Source: Pseudoflavonifractor sp050943825 (lineage in GTDB: Bacteria; Bacillota; Clostridia; Oscillospirales; Oscillospiraceae). Taken from it: a stretch of 64,000 bases of DNA. The DNA lies in assembly GCF_050943825.1 (NCBI RefSeq), contig NZ_JBMNPX010000010.1, positions 1 through 64,000 of the forward strand. Direction: 5' to 3'. The translations under genes were made by a program, and so were the position numbers. A model generated the notes under the pieces. That model did no database searches. It was not told the DNA's origin and saw only the letters and a list, made by a program, of their open reading frames with translations. This document shows, in pieces, positions 1-8,001 of the stretch; within the stretch, counting starts at the first letter, position 1; the number at the start of each line of letters is the position of its first letter.

Positions 1-269
1 GCGCCATGCTCTACGATGTGGCCTCCAACGAGTACTGCTTCTCCAAGAAGTACAACCTCCACATCATCGACCGCGTGGGCGGCGGCGACAGCTTCGGCGG
101 CGGCCTCATCTACGCCCTGCTGTCCGGCAAGTCCACCCAGGAGGCTGTGGAGTTCGCCGTGGCGGCCTCCGCGCTCAAGCACTCCATCGAGGGCGACTAC
201 AACATGGTCACCCTCCCCGAGGTGGAAAAGCTGGCCGGCGGCGACGGCTCCGGCCGCATCCAGCGTTGA
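1..269 (+). CDS. kdgK: PfkB-family sugar kinase, probable 2-keto-3-deoxygluconate kinase (C-terminal part)
   Basis: The reading frame is open from the window edge, so only the last ~88 codons are present. It contains DRVGGGDSFGGGLIYALL, the PfkB C-terminal signature in which the Asp of GGGD is the catalytic base and the glycines form the anion hole. The RVGGGDSF wording is typical of 2-dehydro-3-deoxygluconokinases, which phosphorylate KDG to KDPG in uronate/pectin catabolism. The protein ends ...GSGRIQR at TGA 267-269. The usual partner, KDPG aldolase, would lie upstream outside the window. Family assignment is firm; substrate is inferred from the signature only. Confidence 0.8.
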   Translation, partial: AMLYDVASNEYCFSKKYNLHIIDRVGGGDSFGGGLIYALLSGKSTQEAVEFAVAASALKHSIEGDYNMVTLPEVEKLAGGDGSGRIQR

Positions 270-510
270 ATTCTAGTAGGATATTTTTTCCTTTCATTGG
301 CGGTGGAATCCCGTCTAAGGAAATTATGAAGATACTTCAGCATTTTTATTGTAACAGGGGAGTAGAGACGGTAGACAGAGCTGGCCCGGAGCTTCCGTTG
401 GCCACGCAAATCGTTCAGGAGCAGAGCAGTTGAAAAAAACCAAATCCAGCAACATGGGGAGTATATTCTCTCTTTTCCTGTGGAGGGCCAAAATTAAGGA
501 AAGCTAAGTA

Positions 511-557
511 AAAAGCTGCCAAGATTGCATCCTTATGGTGCGTCCTGGCAGCTTTTA
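511..557 (+). terminator. Hairpin terminator-like structure downstream of kdgK
   Basis: AAAAGCTGCCA at 511-521 pairs with TGGCAGCTTTT at 546-556 (11 bp, 24-nt loop), ending in a short T-run. It lies 240 bp past the kdgK stop, so it may end that transcript or one that has since decayed. Confidence 0.5.
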
Positions 558-882
558 ATAATATCATCTCTGCCTAATCTTGAATGGTCCGATGATGTGT
601 TCTTATGATCTCCTGATTTTTAATATCCAAGTTGGACATTCTGGTCTAGTTAGAAGTTTCATAGGAACTCTAAAAATCGTTTGGTTAGAGCTTCACATAC
701 TTGCCGAGAGATTGTGCTTGTCCTTCTTTTTTTGGAGGGGTTTCCACTCGAGTGGTTCCATAAATTTCAGAGCGTGAACAAATTCTCAAAGTGTCTGCCG
801 TGTTTGTGTTAAAGACTGACCCGGCCGCTTTGCCAGTTGCGGGTCAATTTTATGGAATGATGTTTGAAATAGTGAAGATTTA

Positions 883-996
883 ATGGAAAAGCTAAAGGAG
901 CAGAACGGGGAGCTTAAAAAAATAAGCAGTTCCCTACAATTGCTGGCTACAAAGGCAGCAAATAAAATGCACAAAGAAAATAAAAAGAGAAAGTAA
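883..996 (+). CDS. Possible small Lys-rich protein (37 aa), perhaps a gene remnant
   Basis: An open frame starts MEKLKEQNGELKKISSS and ends HKENKKRK. It is strongly charged with a heptad-like pattern that could form one helix. Its start overlaps the stop of an even shorter frame (TAATG), and there is no clear ribosome-binding site. It lies in a decayed stretch, so it is more likely the tail of a lost mobile-element gene than a working gene. I do not recognise a family. Confidence 0.2.
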   Translation: MEKLKEQNGELKKISSSLQLLATKAANKMHKENKKRK

Positions 997-1592
997 TATC
1001 TAAACAAACCACCGCCTGTTAGTTTCAAAGTTCGGGAATGTGCGTACAGTTACGGGATGACGGAGTATCCTACGGTAATTACTATAGTAGCTTACTTTTG
1101 AAAACGACCAACAAGTACACAAAGCTACCTGTAAGCCACAGACCGGTATCCTCGAAGGCCACGGTTGGGCAGATATGAGTAACTTCAAGAGAGCGGACCT
1201 GGAAGAGAAGACGAACCTGATGAATCTCTACTCCATAAGACTGGTGATCTGCATAGCCAGAAATCCATTATACTAGGAGAGGCTCGGCTTATCGGTCTGC
1301 CTTTTGGCAAGAAGCCCGCCTTCACCTTTACCGAGGTGCTAATCAGATGGACCAGGAAGTCCAGCAGGATGGGGATATTCAGGAAAAACTCCCGTTCTAA
1401 CTGGAATACCACACTGTATAAAACTACTGGTGGATATTCGTCGAGCAGGAGATCTGCATCGGCGCTGGCCGGCTCCGGCGTTTTGGCATAAACTTCGCAT
1501 AGACGAAAAAGCTATGACAGTAGCCGTTATAAACGCTGTATTTTATTTTCTATAAACTGCCAGATATCCAAGCTGCCCTGTAGGCAGTGATA

Positions 1593-1633
1593 AAGGCCGG
1601 AGATAGGGAGGAATGCCCGCTATCTCCGGCCTT
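1593..1633 (-). terminator. Terminator of the integration module
   Basis: AAGGCCGGAGATAG (1593-1606) pairs perfectly with CTATCTCCGGCCTT (1620-1633). It sits just past the stop of the XRE gene at 1637, so it probably ends the minus-strand xis-int-helicase-XRE transcript. The T-run on the minus side is short. Confidence 0.7.
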
Positions 1634-1636
1634 CTA

Positions 1637-1981
1637 TTAAGAGATTTTGAAATGTCTTACCATGCTTTCTTTTGCTGCCAGGACCAAATCGTATATTACT
1701 TGCCGCTCCACAGGGCTGCAGGCATCCAAAAGAAAGGCAAACTCTAGATGAGAGTTCCCAGGCGTCTTGGGATCATTCAACAGTGTGCCCGGCGGAATAT
1801 CCAGTACCTCCGCGATTCTGAGCAGAGCAGGGAGACTGAGAAGTTTCATGCCGCGTTCGATGTGGCTGATATAGGGCGTGGAGAGCTCTGCCCGTTCTGC
1901 CAATGCTGCCTGAGACAGCCCACGCAGCTTCCTCAGATTATGTATCCTGACGCCAATGTTTCGATAGTCTTGCTCACGCAT
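1637..1981 (-). CDS. XRE-family transcriptional regulator (114 aa)
   Basis: A classic Cro/C1 helix-turn-helix fills residues ~8-65: IRKLR-type opening (IHNLRKLRGLSQAALAE), turn, and STPYISHIERG recognition helix, then LLRIAEVLDIP. The ~50-residue C-terminal part (LEFAFLLDACSPVERQVIYDLVLAAKESM) is of the kind seen in small mobile-element regulators. I chose ATG 1981 because AGAAGAGGTG sits just ahead of it; the frame is open further upstream but only over the helicase gene. It overlaps the helicase end by 8 bp, implying translational coupling. Likely role is control of the integration module; its operator is unknown. Confidence 0.8.
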   Translation of the reverse strand: MREQDYRNIGVRIHNLRKLRGLSQAALAERAELSTPYISHIERGMKLLSLPALLRIAEVLDIPPGTLLNDPKTPGNSHLEFAFLLDACSPVERQVIYDLVLAAKESMVRHFKIS

Positions 1982-3512
1982 AACGGCACCTCTTCTTCTG
2001 TAAATCATTTTTGACACAGCACATCCGGGCCTTGGCCACCAACTGGGATTTGCGGGGCTTTGGTTCCTGCCGGAGGGCTTCTTCCAGAGCGTCTGGGTCT
2101 CCAACCAAAACCACATGCTTCCGGGTGCGAGAGATGGCAGTATAGAGTAGGTTCCGCGTCAGCATGACGCCAAAAGATTTGACCAGCGGAAGAATGACCA
2201 TGTCATATTCAGAACCCTGGGCCTTGTGGACCGTGATGGCGTAGGCCAGACTGAGCCGATCCGAGGGATTCTCTCCAATCCAGCAGGCACGTCGTTGCCC
2301 GGGACAGGATATGCCGAACGAGCCTGGCTGAGAAAGAAAGTAGAAGTGCCCTACATCTCCGTTGCAGACCATCTGCTGCCAGTCATTTTCCAACACCATG
2401 ACCCGGTCACCCTCCCGGAAGCAGGCGTCTGGCCAGTCCGGATTCTGGTTTGCAGGGACGGCGGGATTCAGCATGTCCCGAAGCGCATCATTCAAACTTG
2501 ATACAGACAGCTTTCCGGAACTGCGGAAAGGGGAGAGGACCTGCGTGGAGCCGCCCATGCGGTAGAGCTTAGCGCCTCCGCAGCACACTGCCTGACAGAT
2601 GCGCTTCTCGTCAGTCTGTGGGACGAAATAGAAGCTGTTGTCAAAACGCAGATCCGCAAGGCTGCGGCACTCCTGAAAGTGCCGTACATTATGTCCCAGA
2701 GCCGCAGCCTGGGCGGACTGCCGGTGGCAGATTGTCAACTGGGTGCAGGGTACACCCAGTGCCAACAAGTCTGTCAGTACATTTCCGGCTCCTACCGAGA
2801 GCAGCTGATTGGGGTCCCCGATCAGGACAACATGGGCGAATGGAGAGACCTTGTGCAGGATGCCGGCCAGCATCTCAAGAGTCATCATGCTGGCTTCGTC
2901 AATCACCACCAGGCCGGTCAAATCCCAATGCACAGGCCCCAGAAAGTTTTCCTCCGGGCGCAGGCCAAGGGCACCATGTACGGTACGTGCCTGAACGCCA
3001 GTGCGCTCGGTCAGGTTGCGGGCAACTTTGCCGGTGGGAGCACAGAGGATACAGGAAGAGAGACGATGAGGTGCCTGGGCGATCAGTCCACGCACCAGGG
3101 TGGTTTTGCCGGTTCCGGCACCACCCAAAATAAGAGAAAGCCGGTGGCCGAAAACCATACGGATGGCGGACTGCTGTTCTCCTGTCAGAGTGGTAAGCTC
3201 TGTCGACGCAGGCATATCCTGCAACGCACTTTGGAGCTCGTTATTGGATAAAATGTCCGCCAGGAACTGAGCAGCAGCATTTTCATATGCCAGGGTCTTT
3301 GCGAGGTAAATCCGGCGCCCTTCTTGGGCAATCCGACCCTCCTTCTGTAAAAATGTCTTATCCGCCCGAAAGGCATCTTCCGAAAGGGAGGGATGCTTCT
3401 GCTTACACAGCTGGTACAGTTCCTCTGCGGTGGAGTAGGCGTCTCCGGCCAGCTCAATGTTGTGCAGGACGTTAAGGATATATTGACCGCGCAGTTCTTT
3501 TTTCGTTGCCAT
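1974..3512 (-). CDS. RecD/TraA-like superfamily 1 DNA helicase (512 aa)
   Basis: An ATP-dependent helicase of the RecD2 type. Walker A is GGAGTGKTT at residues ~130-138, motif II VVIDEAS at ~202-208, GDPNQL at ~232-237, and the C-terminal UvrD-like part has ITVHKAQGSEYD and LLYTAISRTR. The N-terminal ~110 residues resemble the small helical domain of RecD2 proteins, but the long OB and Rep-type N-terminal regions of full RecD2 (~750 aa) are missing. ATG 3512 follows AAGGGGG at good spacing. It starts 2 bp after the integrase stop, so the two are co-transcribed. Such helicases accompany integrases in some Clostridia elements; the role in transfer or repair is unproven. Confidence 0.8.
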   Translation of the reverse strand: MATKKELRGQYILNVLHNIELAGDAYSTAEELYQLCKQKHPSLSEDAFRADKTFLQKEGRIAQEGRRIYLAKTLAYENAAAQFLADILSNNELQSALQDMPASTELTTLTGEQQSAIRMVFGHRLSLILGGAGTGKTTLVRGLIAQAPHRLSSCILCAPTGKVARNLTERTGVQARTVHGALGLRPEENFLGPVHWDLTGLVVIDEASMMTLEMLAGILHKVSPFAHVVLIGDPNQLLSVGAGNVLTDLLALGVPCTQLTICHRQSAQAAALGHNVRHFQECRSLADLRFDNSFYFVPQTDEKRICQAVCCGGAKLYRMGGSTQVLSPFRSSGKLSVSSLNDALRDMLNPAVPANQNPDWPDACFREGDRVMVLENDWQQMVCNGDVGHFYFLSQPGSFGISCPGQRRACWIGENPSDRLSLAYAITVHKAQGSEYDMVILPLVKSFGVMLTRNLLYTAISRTRKHVVLVGDPDALEEALRQEPKPRKSQLVAKARMCCVKNDLQKKRCRYA

Positions 3513-3514
3513 CT

Positions 3515-4660
3515 TTATGCCCCCTTCATACGCTTTGCTTCTGCAGGAAGATTCCGACTGCCTCTGTTTGAGCAATTAAGAGTACTGACTGCACGTTCCA
3601 GGGTCTCGCTGGAGATATGCAGGTAGCGGTTGGTGGTGGACACGGTGGAATGTCCAACGAGCCGGGCAATTTCCGCCAACGGGACTTGATTGGCCTCCAG
3701 ATGGGTCACATAGGTGTGACGGCAGCAATGGGGGCCGAGCTTCCTGACGCCGGGGACCCGCTTCAATGCGGCATAATATTTGTTGCGGAAAGTTCCCACG
3801 CTATACAGCAAACTCTTCCGGGTGGAGGTCCAGATGTAAGACTTTCCACCATGCGTTCGAAGGTATACTGCATATGGACGGTAGTCCTCGGGAATCGGTA
3901 CAGTCCGACAACTCCGCTTGCTCTTGGGTGGGCCGATGGTTGGCTTTCCGTCTACCATTTTGATGGCCTTGTTGACACAGATCTCAGAGCCATCCTCAGC
4001 GATGTCCTCGGGCCGAAGCGCCAACAATTCCTGTACCCGCAGCCCACTGCCAAGCAGAAGCCTGATACTGTTGCCCAAAAGGTCATTGCGCAGATATTTC
4101 TTTAATAAGGCGACTTCCTCGTAAGAAAACGCATCCTTCCCGGTATCCTCTGTACTTTGAGTTCGAATGGCCTTTGCTTTGCGGGCGGGGTTCTTCAAAA
4201 TCAGTCCATTGTTCTCCGCAGCATCAAAGATCTGAATGAGCATGCTTCTGCATTTGCTGATTTTGGAGAGGGAACACCCCTCCTTCAACAGCTTTGTCAT
4301 GAAGCTGTTAATATGCTGAGGCTTAATTTCGCTCAGCACCATATGATCGAAAAAGGCCTTCAATAGTTTCAGGGTATACCGATAGCTTGAATAGGTGGAG
4401 GGCTGCACCTGAGTCACATAATCCTGGTACCACTGCTCGGCCCACACAGAGAACGACATGGAGCGGCTCAGAGTCGTCAAGCCGGCAGCCGTATCAGCAA
4501 GATACCGGCGGATTTTTTGCTGGACCTCACTTTTAGTCGGGGCGGTAAAACTGACGATGTTCCGTTTTCCGTCCGCTCTATACCCGTCCATAATCTGGCC
4601 CCGCCAAGTACCGCTTTTTAATTTGCGGAAGCAGCCTTCACCGTTGGAACGCTTGTTCAT
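3515..4660 (-). CDS. int: Tyrosine recombinase / phage-type integrase (381 aa)
   Basis: Site-specific recombinase of the Tn916/phage-integrase group. An N-terminal SAM-like arm-binding and core-binding region (residues ~1-170) is followed by the catalytic domain with the expected residues: Arg208 (GSGLRVQELL), HCCRHTYVTH with His311 and Arg314, VGHST with His337, and the nucleophile Tyr346 in TTNRYLH. It appears intact. ATG 4660 is preceded by AAGGAGG at 7-nt spacing. It lies directly downstream of the excisionase gene and upstream of the helicase. Together with the tRNA-Ala 3' fragment at 7948-7997 it suggests a tRNA-Ala-targeted element. Confidence 0.93.
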   Translation of the reverse strand: MNKRSNGEGCFRKLKSGTWRGQIMDGYRADGKRNIVSFTAPTKSEVQQKIRRYLADTAAGLTTLSRSMSFSVWAEQWYQDYVTQVQPSTYSSYRYTLKLLKAFFDHMVLSEIKPQHINSFMTKLLKEGCSLSKISKCRSMLIQIFDAAENNGLILKNPARKAKAIRTQSTEDTGKDAFSYEEVALLKKYLRNDLLGNSIRLLLGSGLRVQELLALRPEDIAEDGSEICVNKAIKMVDGKPTIGPPKSKRSCRTVPIPEDYRPYAVYLRTHGGKSYIWTSTRKSLLYSVGTFRNKYYAALKRVPGVRKLGPHCCRHTYVTHLEANQVPLAEIARLVGHSTVSTTNRYLHISSETLERAVSTLNCSNRGSRNLPAEAKRMKGA

Positions 4661-4671
4661 GTACGGCCTCC

Positions 4672-4887
4672 TTATGCGGAAGCCATGTGGCGAGCCAGAG
4701 CTTCGGGGATGTGGGTGCGAAGCTCGACCCAGGCCAGAAAGGCCGATTTGGGAATCCGGATGCTGCCGCCGATCCGGCATACCGGAAAGTCAGCCCGGTG
4801 CGTCAGTTCGTAGGCGGCTGCCTGGCTGATGTTGAGATAGCGCTTGACTTCGCTTACTGTCATGTAGACACATTCCTGTCCGTTCAT
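4672..4887 (-). CDS. xis: Excisionase-type DNA-binding protein (71 aa)
   Basis: A winged-helix MerR/Xis-like domain: YMTVSEVKRYLNISQAAAYELTHRADFPV followed by IGGSIRIPKSAFLAW. This is the typical wording of helix-turn-helix excisionase proteins that bias integrase toward excision. ATG 4887 has GGAGGTT upstream at 7-8 nt. It is 11 bp upstream of int on the same strand, the standard order. Function as excisionase is inferred from family and position. Confidence 0.88.
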   Translation of the reverse strand: MNGQECVYMTVSEVKRYLNISQAAAYELTHRADFPVCRIGGSIRIPKSAFLAWVELRTHIPEALARHMASA

Positions 4888-5060
4888 TTTCGTAACCTCC
4901 ATTTTGAAGTACGAAAACAAAACAGCGTGCAGGGCAGTTACCTACACGCTGTGGACAGTTTCGTCTGGAACGCAGGCATCTTGTCAGATGAGCCAAAAGA
5001 AGATATAATATGCCTGCGGTGCGACATCAGTCGTTGTGTAGGTGGTAAGGCACCTAGCAG

Positions 5061-5089
5061 GTGCATGGGAGGTGCGAACTCCCATGCAC
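5061..5089. other. 10-bp perfect hairpin in the xis / RHH intergenic region
   Basis: GTGCATGGGA (5061-5070) pairs with TCCCATGCAC (5080-5089) around a 9-nt loop. It is followed by GCCGCTGTTTTATTTT, so it could terminate plus-strand transcription. It could also be part of a structured element leader. A second short inverted repeat (ACAGCGTG 4922-4929 / CACGCTGT 4945-4952) lies nearer xis. Confidence 0.4.
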
Positions 5090-5121
5090 TGCCGCTGTTT
5101 TATTTTCTGACAGTATTATAA

Positions 5122-5177
5122 GATATACGCGCACGTATATCAATGAACATACTTGCCAATAATACGCGCGCGTATAT
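5122..5177. promoter_or_regulatory. Twin palindromic operators upstream of the RHH gene
   Basis: Two near-identical 16-mers, ATACGCGCACGTATAT (5125-5140) and ATACGCGCGCGTATAT (5162-5177), differ at one base and start exactly 37 bp apart. Each is a palindrome; the first extends to arms GATATACG / CGTATATC (5122-5141). They lie between xis (minus) and the RHH gene (plus), about 70-120 bp ahead of the latter. Autoregulation by the RHH protein is the simplest reading. Confidence 0.65.
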
Positions 5178-5244
5178 ATGCAGCTTGCCATATTTTTGCC
5201 AGCAGCCAGCTGTGATATGGTATGGAACATGAGGAGGAGAGACG

Positions 5245-5433
5245 ATGCCTACTTCTGATGCACAGAAAAAAGCAAATGACAAGTGGCGCAGCAAGTTTGA
5301 GGAGATTCGGGGCTTTCGGGTTACGCCTGAAAAGAAACAAAAGATGCTGGCATATATAGAGACGACAGGGGAGTCCATGAATACCTTCCTGAACCGGGCC
5401 GTAGACGAGGCGATGGAACGCGGCTCAAAATGA
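5245..5433 (+). CDS. Ribbon-helix-helix (Arc/CopG-like) small DNA-binding protein (62 aa)
   Basis: Short basic protein beginning MPTSDAQKKANDKWRSKFEE. A strand GFRVTPEKKQKM is followed by helix AYIETTGESMNTFLNRAVDEAM, matching the layout of Arc/CopG-type repressors found in Clostridia mobile elements. A strong site GAGGAGGAGA precedes ATG 5245. It reads divergently from the integration genes and lies downstream of two matching palindromes (5125-5177), as expected for a self-repressing dimer-of-dimers. No toxin gene follows, so a regulator role is more likely than an antitoxin. Family call is by pattern, not search. Confidence 0.7.
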   Translation: MPTSDAQKKANDKWRSKFEEIRGFRVTPEKKQKMLAYIETTGESMNTFLNRAVDEAMERGSK

Positions 5434-5470
5434 CGGTGTGATCGGCATATAGTGTAATCAGCAAAAGAAA

Positions 5471-5512
5471 GGAGCTGCCTCCTGCGGGAGGCAGCTCCTG
5501 CTATTTTGTTAT
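5471..5512 (-). terminator. Terminator of SLH gene copy 1
   Basis: GGAGCTGCCTCC (5471-5482) pairs with GGAGGCAGCTCC (5487-5498) with a 4-nt loop, and the minus strand runs into TTTCTTTT. The same stem, slightly changed, follows copy 2 at 20477-20508. Confidence 0.85.
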
Positions 5513-7134
5513 CCGGCGTATCGAATCGCGATGTCCATGGTCTCAGTAAGGCCGGTTTCCAAACTGGTGATATATACCGTAACAACAGTATTCTCGGCGG
5601 CGGAGTTCATAACATAGAAACCCAGTGTGAGGTAGTCACCGACTGCAAGGTAACGAGTGTCCGTTTCCGATGTGGAAATGGAGTAATACTTCGTGATGCA
5701 TTCGGGCTTCACATACCCTTGGGCAGTGATGTCACTTTTGGCGATGTTTGCATCGGCATCAGGATAAACGTAGATGTTGCCGATAACATCAAGGCCATTG
5801 CTCGTATAGTGGGCAGAATCCTTGCTGGTGAATTTGGTGCCTTTGTCGGTATACCAAACCTGTGCCAGGCGGTAATACTCCGGGCTGGGAGACACGTAGT
5901 AGACCGGCTCGTTGTCGGTATCCAGACGGAAATTAGCGGTTTCGTCTTTCGCAGGGCGCCGTTCATAGGAGGTCACGCCTACGGTAAGCAGCATAGGGAA
6001 GTTACCATTCTCGTCTCGCACATCATTATAGAACTGAATGGAGGAACTACCGGAGCTCGTAATGGTAATTTCAGCCTTGTATCCATCCAAATTTGCAATA
6101 GATACGCTCTCATTGGGGGTTTCCCATTGGCCGGGCTGGGTGTATCCAAACTCTTCAGCATCCAGCGTGAATTTATCCCCAGGATAACCTGTGACCTCAA
6201 GGGTGGTGAACCGCACTTCCATAGCAGGGTTGAAAGAAGTAGTCATAATACCGATGATGCCGTTGCCAAGGTCCACATAGACCTGCTGCTCTACCACGTC
6301 ATCCCCGACAGCCATCTCTGTGCCGGCCGGAATTAACCCTTTGGAACTTTTGCCCGGGCGGACCTGAGTGTCTTTGAATCCAGGCGCAATAGTCTTGAAG
6401 GCCTCCTTGACGGAAATGGGTTCATCCTTCACGACAATGCCGCCGGGGAGGGTGAGCTCCGTTCCACTCTGGCCGCTGGAGGAGCTGTCAGAAGAGTTGT
6501 CTCCGTTCAGCTTCTGGTCCATGCGCATAAAAACAGTTGCGGCCTCTGCCCGGGTCAGCTCCTTGTTGGGATTAAAATTGCCTGCAGAGTCGCCCGCCAT
6601 CAGGCCAATGGCCTGCATATACTTGACGCCTTCCAGCGCCCAGGAAGGGATTGCCGCAATATCGTTGAATGCCGCAGAAGTCCCATCCTCTTCGAGGTCT
6701 GCGTTGATGCTGTGGAGGTAATTGGAGAGGATAACCGCGATTTGAGCACGTGTCACAACAGAATTGGGGCTGAAGGTATTCGCGCCGGTGCCGGAAACAT
6801 ACCCCTGCTCATAGGCCCAGTCAATGGCATCCGCATACCAGTCAGAGGGCTGCACATCGCTGAAGCTGGCGTCCTTGGCCGAGGATACGTCCGCCTTCGC
6901 CACGTTGCTTAAAACCACCACAATCATGCCGCGGGTCATAGGCGTTGAGGGGGAAAAGGTGCCGGCACCGGTGCCGGAAAACATTCCGTGGCTCACGGCG
7001 TAGTCCACGGCCTGGGAGTACCAGGCGTCATCGGGCACGTCGGTAAATGCTGCGGCGTGAGCAGCTGTACTGACTGCGGCAATATTGACCGTCATGGCTC
7101 CCGCCAGCAAAAGACCGGCAATCTTTCTTTTCAT
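5509..7134 (-). CDS. SLH-domain surface protein, paralogue 1 (541 aa)
   Basis: Signal peptide (MKRKIAGLLLAGAMTVNIAA...AHA) then three SLH repeats at residues ~30-80, ~90-140 and ~157-208, which anchor proteins to secondary cell-wall polymer. A Ser/Asp linker (~211-225) leads to an extracellular region of Ig-like beta-strand character. ATG 7134 follows AAGGAGAGAGG. The paralogue at 20516-22135 is nearly identical in residues 1-295 and from ERRPA (391) to the end, but residues ~300-390 are highly diverged while keeping a common skeleton (FNPxMxVRxTTLE, PGDxF, ERRPA). The ligand is unknown. Single-gene unit with its own promoter and terminator. Confidence 0.88.
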   Translation of the reverse strand: MKRKIAGLLLAGAMTVNIAAVSTAAHAAAFTDVPDDAWYSQAVDYAVSHGMFSGTGAGTFSPSTPMTRGMIVVVLSNVAKADVSSAKDASFSDVQPSDWYADAIDWAYEQGYVSGTGANTFSPNSVVTRAQIAVILSNYLHSINADLEEDGTSAAFNDIAAIPSWALEGVKYMQAIGLMAGDSAGNFNPNKELTRAEAATVFMRMDQKLNGDNSSDSSSSGQSGTELTLPGGIVVKDEPISVKEAFKTIAPGFKDTQVRPGKSSKGLIPAGTEMAVGDDVVEQQVYVDLGNGIIGIMTTSFNPAMEVRFTTLEVTGYPGDKFTLDAEEFGYTQPGQWETPNESVSIANLDGYKAEITITSSGSSSIQFYNDVRDENGNFPMLLTVGVTSYERRPAKDETANFRLDTDNEPVYYVSPSPEYYRLAQVWYTDKGTKFTSKDSAHYTSNGLDVIGNIYVYPDADANIAKSDITAQGYVKPECITKYYSISTSETDTRYLAVGDYLTLGFYVMNSAAENTVVTVYITSLETGLTETMDIAIRYAG

Positions 7135-7246
7135 GGATCCTCTCTCCTTGCTTGAAGATGTTTTTGAGGGCCAACCCTCGGGATAACGCAGCAACAATAT
7201 ATGGAAGGTTACAAGCTGCAGAAACGTTTTCCCTTACTGAACATAT

Positions 7247-7276
7247 ATCTTACCATACCGGAGATTTGTATGTAAA
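7247..7276 (-). promoter_or_regulatory. Predicted sigma-A promoter of SLH copy 1
   Basis: On the minus strand TTTACA (7271-7276), an 18-bp spacer and TAAGAT (7247-7252). Both boxes are conserved in copy 2. The homology between copies stops only a few bases upstream of the -35 box. Confidence 0.55.
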
Positions 7277-7284
7277 CGCCTTTC

Positions 7285-7947
7285 GTGGGAACTTCTGTTT
7301 TCGAGTGATTTTTGCAAGGAGTCAGCATTTGCTTTATACAGATTTTTACCTGGTGCTTATCCAAACACAAAACCGGCTTCTGGTGCCGCACAACAGCACA
7401 ATTTAAAATGACGGTATTTTGTGTGTGCTGCTGTGTGGAAACACTGTCATTGGACTTTTGGGAGATGACGGTGTTTTCCTGTTGCTCAACATCAAAAATG
7501 ACGGAGAAATTACTGTTTTGACATTTTCTGAAGTGACGGGGTTTTAATGCCGGTTGATTTTTTGGAATGACGGCGTTTTGAAGCACTTGGGTAAAGTGGT
7601 TCAGGTTCAGAATGACGGCATTTTACTTTTAAACGAATGGAATCTGTTTTTTGAACTGACGGTGTTTTTACGTCTGAGCTTCGGAAACTCCATTTTGAGA
7701 ATGACGGTATAATTGCCATGAAAAAGCGTCGAAGCCATTGCAGCTGCTGCGTTTTTAAATTTATATCATCTACCGCTGAGACCACTCACAAATTTTTGCG
7801 CGAGAGTCACTGGCCTGCCCGTGTTGAATATGTGTTGAACGAGTATAAAATAGTTGGAAATAAAAGAACGACTGAACACCAAATCTTGCGGAAGTAAAAG
7901 GAATTCCATACATAACTTCTGATGTTTCTGTAATTTTTGATTTCTTA
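7285..7947. other. AT-rich gene-free stretch with repeat tract
   Basis: Between the SLH promoter and the tRNA fragment there is no supportable gene. Base composition is clearly AT-richer than the surrounding genes. The only structure seen is the TGACGG repeat tract (7406-7712) and a weak dyad between 7437-7453 and 7465-7480. Confidence 0.6.
7406..7712 (+). repeat. Eight interspersed copies of RAATGACGGNRTTTT
   Basis: TGACGG begins at 7409, 7466, 7499, 7534, 7568, 7613, 7657 and 7702, each in a context like (TTTT)nnGAATGACGGTGTTTT. Spacings are 57, 33, 35, 34, 45, 44 and 45 bp. A partly matching inverted copy lies at 7437-7453. Unit and spacers are too short and irregular for CRISPR. They resemble clustered protein-binding sites (iterons, transposase or partition sites). 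Confidence 0.75.
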
Positions 7948-8001
7948 CTTGAATGGCATTCAAGAGGTCAGCGGTTCGATCCCGCTTATCTCCACCAAAA
8001 A
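7948..8001 (+). repeat. tRNA-Ala 3' fragment, probable attachment-site half
   Basis: The 50 bp at 7948-7997 are identical to the anticodon stem through CCA of tRNA-Ala(GGC) at 27107-27156; four A residues extend the match to 54 bp. The 5' part of a tRNA is absent here. A tRNA-type terminator follows. This is the classic scar left when a tyrosine integrase inserts into a tRNA gene. Confidence 0.75.

Larger units (their letters stand above)
270..1636. other. Decayed non-coding stretch between kdgK and the integration module
   Basis: About 1.37 kb without a convincing intact gene. It is more AT-rich than the flanking genes and all frames are broken by stops. It holds a hairpin at 511-556, a short inverted repeat (TGACCCG 818-824 / CGGGTCA 840-846), one small open frame at 883-996 and a terminator at 1593-1633. 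Short stretches around 1180-1450 look like broken coding sequence, but I could not assign them to a family. It is best read as eroded mobile-element DNA. Confidence 0.5.
5471..7284 (-). repeat. Direct repeat copy 1: whole SLH transcription unit
   Basis: This block, from terminator stem to just upstream of the -35 box, is repeated at 20480-22285 in the same orientation. Most of it is almost identical. The exception is a central ~270-bp segment (about 5965-6240) that diverges strongly. Confidence 0.85.

Noticed and set aside
7406..7712. CRISPR array
   Set aside because: Repeat core is ~15 bp, copies are imperfect and spacers vary from ~18 to ~42 bp; no dyad typical of CRISPR repeats.
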